Positions 9,154 through 16,979 of a DNA stretch of 64,000 nucleotides are shown here, one piece after another (the first letter of the stretch is position 1; every line of letters starts with the position of its first letter). The notes beneath the pieces were generated by a model. It ran no database searches and was not told where the DNA came from. It saw only the letters and a program-made list of their open reading frames with translations. Both the position numbers and the translations under genes were made by a program. Where the stretch lies: the NCBI RefSeq assembly GCF_001723685.1, contig NZ_MCBX01000044.1, positions 62,001 through 126,000 on the forward strand, in the 5' to 3' direction. The DNA comes from Candidatus Marithrix sp. Canyon 246. Lineage in GTDB: Bacteria > Pseudomonadota > Gammaproteobacteria > Beggiatoales > Beggiatoaceae.

Positions 9154-9575
9154 TATTTATATTTTTCTCGTAGTTCGTCTTGAGTTTTGCAATCAATACA
9201 CATTGTTGCAGTTGGTCTAGCTTCTAAACGACATAAGCCAATTTCTATTCCGCAATTACTACAATATCCATAATCTTTATTATCTATTAATATGAGTGTT
9301 TGATCAATTTTTTTGATCAATTTACGTTCTCTATCTCGCGTTCTTAATTCTATTGAATATTCTGTTTCTTGCGAGGCGCGATCAGTAGGATCGGGAAAAG
9401 TCGATACATCATCTTGCATATGATGTACTGTGCGTTCCATTTCAGCAATTAGATTTTGTTTCCATTTTAATAAAAAAACTTTAAAATGTTCCAATTGTGA
9501 ATTAGACATGTATTCCTCTTCACCATTTAATTGATAAGGAATAAAATTTGGTGTAGAAATATTTGTATTAGGCAT
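9153..9575 (-). CDS. dksA: DksA, RNA polymerase-binding transcription factor
   Basis: Secondary-channel factor that with ppGpp resets rRNA and amino-acid promoter activity. The 140-aa protein matches Escherichia coli DksA through the EEYM start region, the coiled coil with the tip motif DPTDRA (the functional DxxDxA), RDRERKLIKKI and the C4 zinc finger (CSNC, CIDC). An additional Cys follows the finger's first half (GLCRLEARPTA). AAGGAT precedes the start. First gene of the dksA-folA-unknown-nifA set and divergent from mlaD across 91 bp. Confidence 0.95.
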   Translation of the reverse strand: MPNTNISTPNFIPYQLNGEEEYMSNSQLEHFKVFLLKWKQNLIAEMERTVHHMQDDVSTFPDPTDRASQETEYSIELRTRDRERKLIKKIDQTLILIDNKDYGYCSNCGIEIGLCRLEARPTATMCIDCKTQDELREKYK

Positions 9576-9666
9576 AGTTATATCCTTTAATTAATAATTA
9601 AATATGGCATCATATATCATAATTAAATTATAATTAATTGAAATTATCAACATTAAGAAAATTAAT
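9576..9666. promoter_or_regulatory. Divergent dksA / mlaD promoter region
   Basis: A 91-bp, very AT-rich gap separates the divergent dksA and mlaD starts and must hold the promoters of both operons unless they lie inside the genes. Several TAATTA/ATAATT stretches could serve as -10 boxes, but I cannot assign one. The mlaD ribosome site (AAGA) is weak. Confidence 0.4.
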
Positions 9667-10155
9667 ATGCAAATTAAAAAAACTGTAGAAATTTGGGTCG
9701 GTATTTTAGTCGTTTTAGGTTTTGCCGCTTTATTTATGTTATCCATGAAGGTAAGTCATTTGGGTGATTTGTTTATAGAGGATGGTTATTCTATTATTGC
9801 TAGTTTTGATAATATCGGTGGATTAAAAGTTAAATCATCTGTCAAAATGGGTGGTGTACGTATAGGTAGAGTTAGCAACATTCGTTTTGATAATAAAAAC
9901 TATGAGGCGGTTGTTACCATGCAAATTGAGAGTCAATATAATACAATTCCTACTGATACTTCTGCTAGTATTCTGACAGCAGGTTTGTTAGGTGAACAGT
10001 ATATTGGCTTAGAAGCTGGTGCTGAGGAGGAATATTTAACTAAAAATACTCAAATAGAATCAGGTTTAACTCAGTCAGCTGTAATTTTAGAACAATTGAT
10101 TGGTAAATTTTTATATAATAGTGCTGAGAATGGTACAAAGAAGCAAACTAACTAA
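9667..10155 (+). CDS. mlaD: MlaD, MCE-domain phospholipid transport protein
   Basis: Inner-membrane anchored MCE protein whose hexamer forms the periplasmic channel of the Mla retrograde phospholipid system. The 162-aa protein has one N-terminal transmembrane helix (about 8-27) and one MCE domain with FDNIGGLKVKSSVKMGGVRIG and the TAGLLGEQYIGL segment. It is first in mlaD-mlaC-mlaB; mlaF and mlaE, which normally precede it, are absent here and must be elsewhere if the system is complete. Confidence 0.93.
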   Translation: MQIKKTVEIWVGILVVLGFAALFMLSMKVSHLGDLFIEDGYSIIASFDNIGGLKVKSSVKMGGVRIGRVSNIRFDNKNYEAVVTMQIESQYNTIPTDTSASILTAGLLGEQYIGLEAGAEEEYLTKNTQIESGLTQSAVILEQLIGKFLYNSAENGTKKQTN

Positions 10156-10179
10156 CTAATTTAGGAATTAATAATTATT

Positions 10180-10761
10180 ATGAGAAAAATATTTGCCGGT
10201 ATGGCGTTAATATGTGTGTTGATGGTAAGTGGTCAATCTGTATGGGCTGCTGCTAGTGCGGAAACTGTAATAAAGAGAACTACTGAGAGGGTATTAAATA
10301 ATCCATATTTACTTAAAAATCCTGTTGCTGTTAAAAATATAGTAAGAGGTGTTTTTAATTTTCGTAAAATGTCAAGATTGGTTTTAGGTAAAAATTGGAG
10401 ACGAGCAAAAAGAGCTGAAAGAAAACGTTTTACTAAAGCATTTCGTAATTTGTTAATACGAACATATTCTAATGCTTTATCTGAAGCAGCTGGTATGGTT
10501 AAAAACATTAAATATTCTTCTACTAGAAGAAGTTCTAGAAGAACTACTGTACATAGTAAGGTTTATAGAAGGAATAATTCTGCGCCAGTGAATATTGATT
10601 ATGTGATGTATAAACGCAGAGGTAAATGGAAAGTTTATAATGTTATTGTTGAAGGTGTAAGTTTGGTAACAAATTATCGTACAGAATTTGGTCGTGATAT
10701 TAGACGTATGGGTATGAATGGTTTAATTAGGAAAATTAATCGTAAAAATAGAGGACGTTAA
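10180..10761 (+). CDS. mlaC: MlaC, periplasmic phospholipid shuttle
   Basis: Periplasmic lipid carrier between the outer-membrane MlaA complex and MlaFEDB. The 193 residues start with a signal peptide cleaved near SVWA-AAS (about residue 24). The mature protein follows the MlaC/Ttg2D pattern: helical N-terminus, FNFRKMSRLVLGKNWRRA, FTKAFRNLLIRTY and a C-terminal YNVIVEGVSLVTNYR. It is unusually rich in arginine. It lies 24 bp after mlaD and its stop overlaps the mlaB start. Confidence 0.92.
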   Translation: MRKIFAGMALICVLMVSGQSVWAAASAETVIKRTTERVLNNPYLLKNPVAVKNIVRGVFNFRKMSRLVLGKNWRRAKRAERKRFTKAFRNLLIRTYSNALSEAAGMVKNIKYSSTRRSSRRTTVHSKVYRRNNSAPVNIDYVMYKRRGKWKVYNVIVEGVSLVTNYRTEFGRDIRRMGMNGLIRKINRKNRGR

Positions 10762-11057
10762 TGAGCCAAATTCGAGTTGATAATGAAGATAAAAAATGGT
10801 GGGTATCTGGTAAATTAAGTTTCAGTACAGTTGATCAGTTATTACTGGAATTTAATCAAGCTGTTAAGGATACTCCGCCTAAAATTATAGATTTATCAAA
10901 AATTACTCATACAGATAGTGCTGGTTTGGCTTTGTTAATAGAATGGCTTAAATTTGATAATTTAATCAATTTTCATAATATCCCTAGTCAATTGTTGAGT
11001 ATTGCGGCAGTCAGTGGAGTAGAAGAAATGTTTAATTCTAATGCTAGCAGCCGTTAA
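10761..11057 (+). CDS. mlaB: MlaB, STAS-domain protein
   Basis: Cytoplasmic STAS protein that binds and stabilises the MlaF ATPase. The 98-aa protein shows the single STAS fold with IDLSKITHTDSAGLALLIEWL, the conserved segment carrying the regulatory Ser/Thr. The start overlaps the mlaC stop and the 3' end overlaps the following ABC ATPase gene by 17 bp, which ties it to that transporter's translation. Confidence 0.88.
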   Translation: MSQIRVDNEDKKWWVSGKLSFSTVDQLLLEFNQAVKDTPPKIIDLSKITHTDSAGLALLIEWLKFDNLINFHNIPSQLLSIAAVSGVEEMFNSNASSR

Positions 11058-11955
11058 TATTTCACAATTACATAAGCAATTTGGTAATTTACATGCTGTT
11101 TCGGGGTTAGATTTTGAGATCCCCAAGGGTAGTTTTTTTGGCTTACTTGGACCAAATGGTGCTGGAAAATCTACTTTAATCAATATCATGGCTGGTTTAG
11201 TTCGTGCCAGCAGTGGTTCAGTAAGTATCATGGGTTATGATGTGCGGCATAATTGGCGACAAGCGCGACAGTCTTTAGGTGTGGTTCCACAGGAATTGGT
11301 GGTTGATCCTTTTTTTACTGTTAGTGAAATGTTGCGTTTGCAGGCTGGTTATTTCGGTTGTAAGTCATCTGCTTGGATTGAGGAATTGTTGGATATCTTA
11401 AATCTAACTGATAAGGCTAATACTAATTTACATGAATTATCTGGGGGTATGAAGCGTAGGGTGTTAATCGCTCAGGCTTTGGTGCATAAACCAGATGTGG
11501 TGGTATTGGATGAGCCTACTGCTGGTGTTGATGTTGAGTTACGCCAAGTTTTGTGGAAATTCATTAAGCAGTTACATCAAAATGGTCATACTATTGTTTT
11601 AACTACTCATTATCTTGAAGAGGCTGAGGCTTTATGTGATAAGTTGGCTATTATTGATAATGGGAAATTGGTAGCACTTGATACTAAAACGGCTTTGTTA
11701 GCGCGTGCTTCTGATAGATTTTTATGTCTTAATCTTAATAATAGTGACATTAGTCATTTACCCCACCTGATAAAATCCAAAGTTGAATCTTTTATTGATA
11801 ATCAATTAGTATTGCGTTTAGATAAAGCTCAGGATGAAATTGGATCTATATTAGAAAGTTTACTCGCTGTTAATATTCGTTTCTCTGATTTACATATTAA
11901 AGAAGCTAGCTTAGAAGATGTATTTATAAGTTTAACCGGTAAAGAAAAAGCATGA
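11041..11955 (+). CDS. ABC exporter ATP-binding protein, YadG type
   Basis: ATPase subunit of an ABC-2 type exporter. The 304 residues contain Walker A GPNGAGKST (37-45), signature LSGGMKRR, Walker B VVVLDEPTAGVD and the switch histidine in TTHYLEEAEALCD, followed by a C-terminal extension ending in LEDVFISLTG, typical of the CcmA/YadG subfamily. It starts inside mlaB and overlaps its permease (ATGA). Substrate unknown; envelope lipids or polysaccharide are plausible from context only. Confidence 0.88.
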   Translation: MLAAVNISQLHKQFGNLHAVSGLDFEIPKGSFFGLLGPNGAGKSTLINIMAGLVRASSGSVSIMGYDVRHNWRQARQSLGVVPQELVVDPFFTVSEMLRLQAGYFGCKSSAWIEELLDILNLTDKANTNLHELSGGMKRRVLIAQALVHKPDVVVLDEPTAGVDVELRQVLWKFIKQLHQNGHTIVLTTHYLEEAEALCDKLAIIDNGKLVALDTKTALLARASDRFLCLNLNNSDISHLPHLIKSKVESFIDNQLVLRLDKAQDEIGSILESLLAVNIRFSDLHIKEASLEDVFISLTGKEKA

Positions 11956-12713
11956 ATTGGTACGGTTTATATACTTTATTTGGTAAGGAGGTTTGGCGTT
12001 TTGTAAAAGTTGGAGTACAGACTATTTTAACGCCTGTTATTACTGTCTTATTGTATTTATTGGTATTTGGTTCTGTATTAGAAGAGCATGTTCAAGTCTA
12101 TCCGGGAATAAGTTATATCGCGTTTTTAGTGCCGGGTTTAATCATGATGAGCGTTATTCAAAACGCTTTTTCTAATAGTTCTTCTAGTTTGTTTCAATCT
12201 AAAATGACTGGTAGTATAGTTTTTATGTTATTGCCACCATTATCAAGCGGTGAATTTTATTTAGCTTTTGTTGGAGCGTCTGTAGTTAGAGGTTTGTTGG
12301 TTGGTTTAGGTGTTTGGGTAGCGGCATTATTGTTTGTTACATTGCCTATTTATAGTTTTTCTATATTGTTAATATTTGCAATTTTAGGTAGTGGTGTTTT
12401 GGGTGCTTTAGGTGTGATAGCGTCAGTATGGGCTGATAAGTGGGATCATATTTCTGCATTTCAAAATTTTGCTATTTTACCTCTTACATTTTTGAGCGGT
12501 GTATTTTATCGAATTGAGAATTTGCCAGAATTTTGGGAACAGTTATCTTATTATAATCCGTTTTTTTATATGATAGATGGTTTTCGTTATGGATTTTTTG
12601 GCATATCTGAAGTTGATGTTAGCATTAGTTTGATGATTGTTAGTGTGTTTTTTGTGGTTGTTAGTCTGATTTGTTTGTGGTTATTACATATTGGCTATAA
12701 AATTCGCAATTAA
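11952..12713 (+). CDS. ABC-2 type permease, YadH type
   Basis: Membrane subunit for the ATPase encoded just upstream. The 253-aa protein has six hydrophobic segments and the ABC-2 permease features, including FLSGVFYRIENLPEFWEQLSYYNPFFY and the loop before the last helices. The start overlaps the ATPase stop by 4 bp. It is the last gene of the mlaDCB-ABC set and is followed at once by a hairpin terminator. Confidence 0.88.
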   Translation: MNWYGLYTLFGKEVWRFVKVGVQTILTPVITVLLYLLVFGSVLEEHVQVYPGISYIAFLVPGLIMMSVIQNAFSNSSSSLFQSKMTGSIVFMLLPPLSSGEFYLAFVGASVVRGLLVGLGVWVAALLFVTLPIYSFSILLIFAILGSGVLGALGVIASVWADKWDHISAFQNFAILPLTFLSGVFYRIENLPEFWEQLSYYNPFFYMIDGFRYGFFGISEVDVSISLMIVSVFFVVVSLICLWLLHIGYKIRN

Positions 12714-12734
12714 ACCTGACAGCTTGTCAGGTTT
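12712..12734. terminator. Hairpin from a split copy of the AACCTGAC palindrome
   Basis: AAACCTGAC-AGCTT-GTCAGGTTT forms a 9-bp perfect stem with a five-base loop, touching the stop of the permease gene and lying 7 bp before the stop of the convergent membrane-protein gene. It is a variant of the short palindrome found in other gaps of this window and probably ends transcription from both sides. Confidence 0.75.
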
Positions 12735-12740
12735 GGCTAA

Positions 12741-13148
12741 TTAGCCATTCAGATTTAAATCACGTCGTGATGCTATTACTGTAATAGTAAATCCAGCAAT
12801 TGAATCTAGTAATGACATTAAAGTCATAATTAGAAAAATCGAAGTTCCTGCTGGTTTATAAAGCATGAAAAGCATTAAACATACAACAAACACTAGTATT
12901 GATAGACTATTTTCAGCAATTGCTCCTGCTCCTGTTCGTGTTGATTTAATGATTTCAATAAATAATACTATTACACAAAAGAGTATAAATAAATTGCTAG
13001 ATGTTAATGCCCATTCTGCTCCAGAGGGTAAACTTATTTCAAATAATTTATCTGCTGCATTAAAATCCACACCAGCTAAAGTCATAATGTAATACACAAT
13101 TAACATTACTAAAAATAGTGGTATATACGATATAATAGATAATTTCAT
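12741..13148 (-). CDS. Small inner-membrane protein of unknown function
   Basis: A 135-aa protein with four hydrophobic segments (about residues 5-25, 47-65, 80-98 and 104-127) and a short basic C-terminal tail (ASRRDLNLNG). It resembles conserved four-helix membrane proteins of proteobacteria without a known role. It is divergent from thiD with 43 bp between starts and convergent with the ABC permease. Confidence 0.7.
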   Translation of the reverse strand: MKLSIISYIPLFLVMLIVYYIMTLAGVDFNAADKLFEISLPSGAEWALTSSNLFILFCVIVLFIEIIKSTRTGAGAIAENSLSILVFVVCLMLFMLYKPAGTSIFLIMTLMSLLDSIAGFTITVIASRRDLNLNG

Positions 13149-13191
13149 TTAGTATCCTTTAAAAAAACCCTGAGTATAACAAAAAATTATA

Positions 13192-13983
13192 ATGCAAATC
13201 CCTATAGTTTTAGTATTTGCTGGTAATGATCCTTCTGGTGGTGCTGGTTTATCTGCTGATATTCAAGCACTTGCTAGCATTGGCTGTCATGCTGCTCCTG
13301 TTGTAACTTGTGTTACAGTGCAAGATACATGCAATGTCATTGATAATTTTCACTTGTCTGGTGATCAAGTTATAGCGCAGGCTGAGGCGGTATTAAGTGA
13401 TATGTCAATTGGTGTTTGTAAAATAGGTTTATTGCCTAGTGTTGAAATTATTGAAGCAGTAGAACAAGTTTTGCTGAAATATCCTCAAATGACTGTGGTT
13501 TTTGATCCAGTTTTAGCCGCTGGCGGTGGTAAATCTTTGGTGGCAAATCCAGTTTATAAGAATCTATTAGCTTTAACTACTGTTATTACTCCAAATAGTA
13601 TTGAGGCGCGTCGTTTAACAAATATGGATTGTTTAAATCTGGCAGCGGCACAGTTACTTGATTATGGATGCCAATCGGTTTGTATTACTGGTACTCATGA
13701 GGATACTGATACTGTGATTAATACTTTATATAGTAAGGATGAGAAGCCACAGTCATGGCAATGGCGACGCTTAGCATATTCTTATCATGGTTCTGGCTGT
13801 ACTTTTGCATCAAGTTTAGCTGGATTTTTGGCACAAGGAAGTGATATGCTAGAGGCTGTATATAAAGCACAAGCCTACACTTGGCATAGTTTAGACAAGG
13901 GTTTTCATCCCGGCAAAGGGCAGGCTTTACCTAATCGTTTAATTCATGCAACTTTACGCAATAACAGACAACAGTCTGATTAA
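13192..13983 (+). CDS. thiD: Hydroxymethylpyrimidine / phosphomethylpyrimidine kinase
   Basis: Phosphorylates HMP and HMP-P to HMP-PP for thiamine synthesis. The 263-aa ribokinase-fold protein shows the N-terminal GNDPSGGAGLSADIQ substrate site, DPVLAAGGGK and the anion-hole motif GSGCTFASSLA near the C-terminus. Its last 38 bp overlap the start of thiE, and the pair plus hemL forms one operon. I see no THI-box riboswitch in the 43 bp upstream. Confidence 0.94.
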   Translation: MQIPIVLVFAGNDPSGGAGLSADIQALASIGCHAAPVVTCVTVQDTCNVIDNFHLSGDQVIAQAEAVLSDMSIGVCKIGLLPSVEIIEAVEQVLLKYPQMTVVFDPVLAAGGGKSLVANPVYKNLLALTTVITPNSIEARRLTNMDCLNLAAAQLLDYGCQSVCITGTHEDTDTVINTLYSKDEKPQSWQWRRLAYSYHGSGCTFASSLAGFLAQGSDMLEAVYKAQAYTWHSLDKGFHPGKGQALPNRLIHATLRNNRQQSD

Positions 13984-14545
13984 AGAAGAATTTTTTTTAG
14001 AAACCGTCGAAAAAGTAATAATTGGTGGAGCAAAAATTATTCAATATCGTGATAAAAGTCACGATCAACAACGGCGTTTTCAACAAGCACAAGCATTACT
14101 AAAGCTCTGTCAACAATATAAAATCCCTTTATTAATTAATGATGATGTTGCACTTGCGCAACAAATTGGTGCTAATGGTGTCCATTTAGGTAAAAATGAT
14201 ACAGATATTTCGATGGCTCGCGCTAAACTTGGCAATAAAGCTATTATTGGAGTATCTTGTTATAACCAACTCTCCTTAGCAAAAGGAGCAGTTAATTCCG
14301 GTGCAGATTATGTGGCATTTGGCCGTTTTTTTCAATCTCGCACTAAACCAGAAGCTAATTCATGTAGCTTAAAATTATTATCGGAGGCACGTCAACAACT
14401 ATCTTGTCCAATCGTTGCTATTGGAGGTATTACACCTGATAATGCTAATCTAGTTATGTCGGCTGGTGCAGATTATCTGGCTGTAATACATGGTTTATTT
14501 GGACAAATAGATGTCTTGGCTGCCGCTCAAGCTTATAATCTATGA
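13946..14545 (+). CDS. thiE: Thiamine-phosphate synthase
   Basis: Joins HMP-PP and thiazole phosphate to give thiamine phosphate. The 199-aa barrel protein starts with the typical LYAITD, then shows [21 protein letters not shown] and AIGGITPDN. The start lies 38 bp inside thiD, a longer overlap than usual but required by the conserved N-terminus. The stop overlaps hemL (ATGA). Confidence 0.94.
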   Translation: MQLYAITDNSLIKEEFFLETVEKVIIGGAKIIQYRDKSHDQQRRFQQAQALLKLCQQYKIPLLINDDVALAQQIGANGVHLGKNDTDISMARAKLGNKAIIGVSCYNQLSLAKGAVNSGADYVAFGRFFQSRTKPEANSCSLKLLSEARQQLSCPIVAIGGITPDNANLVMSAGADYLAVIHGLFGQIDVLAAAQAYNL

Positions 14546-15822
14546 CAACATCCCATCAAAATTTTCTCGCAGCTCAAAAACATATTCCCGGTGGTGTAAA
14601 TTCACCTGTTCGCGCTTTTAAAGGAGTTGGTGGAACTCCTGTTTTTATTCAACGCGCAAAAGGTTCTTATTTGTATGATACTGAAAATAAAGCATATATT
14701 GATTATGTTGGTTCTTGGGGACCAATGATTGCTGGTCATTCTCATCCGAAAGTGTTAAAAGCTGTACAAGATGCCATTGGTAATGGTTTAAGTTTTGGTG
14801 CCCCTACAGTTATTGAAACGCAACTTGCAGATAAGGTTTGTGAAATCGTGCCTTCTATAGAAATGGTACGTATGGTTAATTCGGGTACTGAGGCAACCAT
14901 GACTGCAATACGATTGGCACGTGGCTATACTGGGCGCGATAAAATAGTGAAGTTTACTGGTTGTTATCATGGACATGTTGATTCCTTATTAGTCAAAGCT
15001 GGTTCTGGTGTATTGACTTTGGGTTTGGCAAATAGCCCGGGTATTCCAGCGGCTTTGGCTGAACAAACAATTAGTTTAAATTATAATGATATAGATCAAG
15101 TTCAACAAGTTTTTGCAGAAATAGGTGAACAGATTGCTGCAATTATCGTCGAACCAGTCGCAGGTAATATGAATTGTATTTTACCTGTACCCGGTTTCTT
15201 AGAAGGTTTAAGAGAGGTTTGTGATAAATATGGCAGTGTATTAATTTTCGATGAAGTGATGACGGGTTTTCGTGTCGCACTAGGTGGAGCGCAAGCTTAT
15301 TATAATATTAAACCTGATTTGACTACTTTAGGTAAAGTTATTGGTGCTGGAATGCCTGTTGGAGCCTTTGGAGGTAAGCGCGATATTATGGAACATATAG
15401 CTCCATTAGGTGCTGTATATCAAGCTGGTACTTTATCAGGTAATCCTATTGCAATGACTGCTGGTTTAGCAAGTTTAGAAGTTATTTCTGAAGCTAATTT
15501 TTATGATGATTTAAGTAGTAAAACCAAAAACTTTGTTAATAGTATGTTAGAAATTGCTAAACAGGCACAGATTCCAATGACTGGTGTATCTATAGGTGGT
15601 ATGTTTGGTTTATTTTTTACTAGTGCAGAGACTGTTAGTAATTTTGATCAAGTCAATAGTTGTGATGTTGAACGTTTTAAGAAGTTCTTTCATGGTATGT
15701 TAGAGCAGGGCATTTATTTAGCTCCTTCTGCGTTTGAGGCGGGTTTTATTTCTTCAGCTCATAGCCAAGAAGATATTGACATCACTTTAAATGCTGCTAA
15801 GCAAGTATTAGCAAGTTTATAA
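14542..15822 (+). CDS. hemL: Glutamate-1-semialdehyde 2,1-aminomutase
   Basis: PLP enzyme that makes 5-aminolevulinate for haem and sirohaem. At 426 aa it matches the family. The N-terminal [37 protein letters not shown] and the PLP lysine Lys265 in [16 protein letters not shown] are all visible, followed by [10 protein letters not shown]. Overlaps thiE by 4 bp; thiD-thiE-hemL is a common gammaproteobacterial arrangement. Confidence 0.97.
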   Translation: MTTSHQNFLAAQKHIPGGVNSPVRAFKGVGGTPVFIQRAKGSYLYDTENKAYIDYVGSWGPMIAGHSHPKVLKAVQDAIGNGLSFGAPTVIETQLADKVCEIVPSIEMVRMVNSGTEATMTAIRLARGYTGRDKIVKFTGCYHGHVDSLLVKAGSGVLTLGLANSPGIPAALAEQTISLNYNDIDQVQQVFAEIGEQIAAIIVEPVAGNMNCILPVPGFLEGLREVCDKYGSVLIFDEVMTGFRVALGGAQAYYNIKPDLTTLGKVIGAGMPVGAFGGKRDIMEHIAPLGAVYQAGTLSGNPIAMTAGLASLEVISEANFYDDLSSKTKNFVNSMLEIAKQAQIPMTGVSIGGMFGLFFTSAETVSNFDQVNSCDVERFKKFFHGMLEQGIYLAPSAFEAGFISSAHSQEDIDITLNAAKQVLASL

Positions 15823-15852
15823 TTGTAAAAACCTGAAAAAAGGCAGACAATT

Positions 15853-16332
15853 ATGACACATCCTTTTGTATTTAATATTAAAAAAGCAATAGAAGCCATT
15901 TTGTATATTGCAGCTTCTGTTGAGCAACCAAGTTTTGATCGTATTTGCAAAATCATGTATTTTGCTGATAAACAACATTTAGAAAAATATGGACGTTTTA
16001 TTTGTGGTGATAATTATATCGCGATGAAAGATGGTCCAATTCCGAGTGGCATGTATGATCTGTTAAAAAGTGATTCTACTAAACAAAATTTTAGAGTTCA
16101 AGATGAATTTCTAATTCATCTTTTACGTGCTGCTCAGCTCGATTATTTCAGTGAATCTGATTTAGAATGTTTAAAACAGGCTAGTCAATTATCAATTCAA
16201 GAATTAAGTAAGGATTTATCTTGGCAAACGGTTGATGAAAATGACTATATAAAAATTGAACAAATTATTGCCACTTTTTCAGATGCTGAGTCTTTACTTG
16301 ATTATCTATGTGAACCCTGCTACTCCTTGTAA
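15853..16332 (+). CDS. Panacea-domain (DUF4065, SocA-like) antitoxin
   Basis: A 159-aa protein carrying the Panacea/DUF4065 domain: the helical N-terminus, KIMYFADKQHLEKYGR, ICGDNYIAMKDGPIPSGMYDLL and a C-terminal helical tail. Panacea proteins act as antitoxins to many unrelated toxins or as adaptors. It follows hemL by 30 bp and precedes an unassigned 146-aa gene that I propose as its toxin. A promoter-like sequence begins 4 bp after its stop, so the two may be separately transcribed. Confidence 0.8.
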   Translation: MTHPFVFNIKKAIEAILYIAASVEQPSFDRICKIMYFADKQHLEKYGRFICGDNYIAMKDGPIPSGMYDLLKSDSTKQNFRVQDEFLIHLLRAAQLDYFSESDLECLKQASQLSIQELSKDLSWQTVDENDYIKIEQIIATFSDAESLLDYLCEPCYSL

Positions 16333-16335
16333 CTG

Positions 16336-16365
16336 TTGACAATTTGCAGTTTGTCGCCCCATAAT
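16336..16365 (+). promoter_or_regulatory. Sigma70-like promoter of the candidate toxin gene
   Basis: TTGACA at 16336-16341 and CATAAT at 16360-16365 with 18 bp between them match the sigma70 consensus well. They lie directly after the stop of the Panacea gene. A transcript would start near 16372 and carry about 85 bases of leader before the ATG at 16458. Confidence 0.55.
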
Positions 16366-16414
16366 TACAATGGATCTACAAATTTATTGTAATTAATTAG
16401 GAGTATATTATATA

Positions 16415-16446
16415 AGCCATGAGTATTATAATTCGTGGCTTTTTTT
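16415..16446 (+). terminator. Terminator-like hairpin in the leader of the candidate toxin gene
   Basis: AGCCATGA (16415-16422) pairs with TCGTGGCT (16433-16440) in an 8-bp stem with one G-U pair and is followed by seven T. It looks like an intrinsic terminator, yet only 11 bp separate it from the ATG at 16458 and its T-run abuts the ribosome site AGGGG (16447-16451). Any upstream transcript must read through it to express the gene, so it may act as an attenuator. A nine-codon ORF starting at 16419 spans it. Confidence 0.65.
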
Positions 16447-16457
16447 AGGGGTTTCTT

Positions 16458-16898
16458 ATGAAAAACAGACAACGAGACAGAATCATTCGAGAACATATCT
16501 TGCCGTGGCAAATTATTCGTTTATATTGTCAATTTACCACACCTCCAAAAAATAAATATTTTTTAATTGTCAAAATTGAGCCACAACCTTTACTTTTTAT
16601 GGTTAATTCCAGAATACATCCATATGTAAGGGGTAGAGCTTATTTAAATCAGTGTCAGGCTCGATTAAAGGCTAATCACAACTTATTTTTAACACATGAT
16701 TCTTATGTGGATTGTCGTGAAGTTTGTAGGAATTTTTCTTTAAATGATATTGTCACTCAAATGGAAACTGATATGCGACGAGTTAAAGGTTTTATTAGTA
16801 CTGAGTCGCAAGAGCAGGTTATCGCAGCTATTAAAATTAGCCCGGTTTTAGAGCAGAAGTATAAGAATGAGATAGTTAGTAATTTAGAATATAATTAA
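16458..16898 (+). CDS. Candidate toxin paired with the Panacea antitoxin (PemK/MazF-like features)
   Basis: A 146-aa protein with the ribosome site AGGGG six bases before the ATG. I cannot name a family with certainty. The segment PPKNKYFLIVKIEPQPLLFMVNS followed later by FLTHDSYVDCREV resembles small SH3-like beta-barrel toxins that often sit next to Panacea genes, with a helical C-terminus (EQVIAAIKISPVL). Position right after the Panacea gene supports a toxin role; this is inference from pattern and neighbourhood. Confidence 0.5.
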   Translation: MKNRQRDRIIREHILPWQIIRLYCQFTTPPKNKYFLIVKIEPQPLLFMVNSRIHPYVRGRAYLNQCQARLKANHNLFLTHDSYVDCREVCRNFSLNDIVTQMETDMRRVKGFISTESQEQVIAAIKISPVLEQKYKNEIVSNLEYN

Positions 16899-16944
16899 TA
16901 TCTTATGTGTTGTAGAGGGGGATGATTTTTTTTTAGTAAAAAGT

Positions 16945-16976
16945 TATGATAGTTTTTTTATAAAAAGACTATCATA
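16945..16976. promoter_or_regulatory. Hairpin directly before the FadL-type gene start
   Basis: TATGATAGT (16945-16953) and ACTATCATA (16968-16976) form a 9-bp perfect stem with an A/T loop, ending three bases before the ATG at 16980. No Shine-Dalgarno sequence is visible before that ATG. The hairpin may control translation or may be the 3' end of the upstream transcript. Confidence 0.5.
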
Positions 16977-16979
16977 AAT

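Noticed and set aside
13149-13191. THI-box riboswitch before thiD
   Set aside because: The gap is only 43 bp and lacks the conserved CTGAGA and thi-box core.
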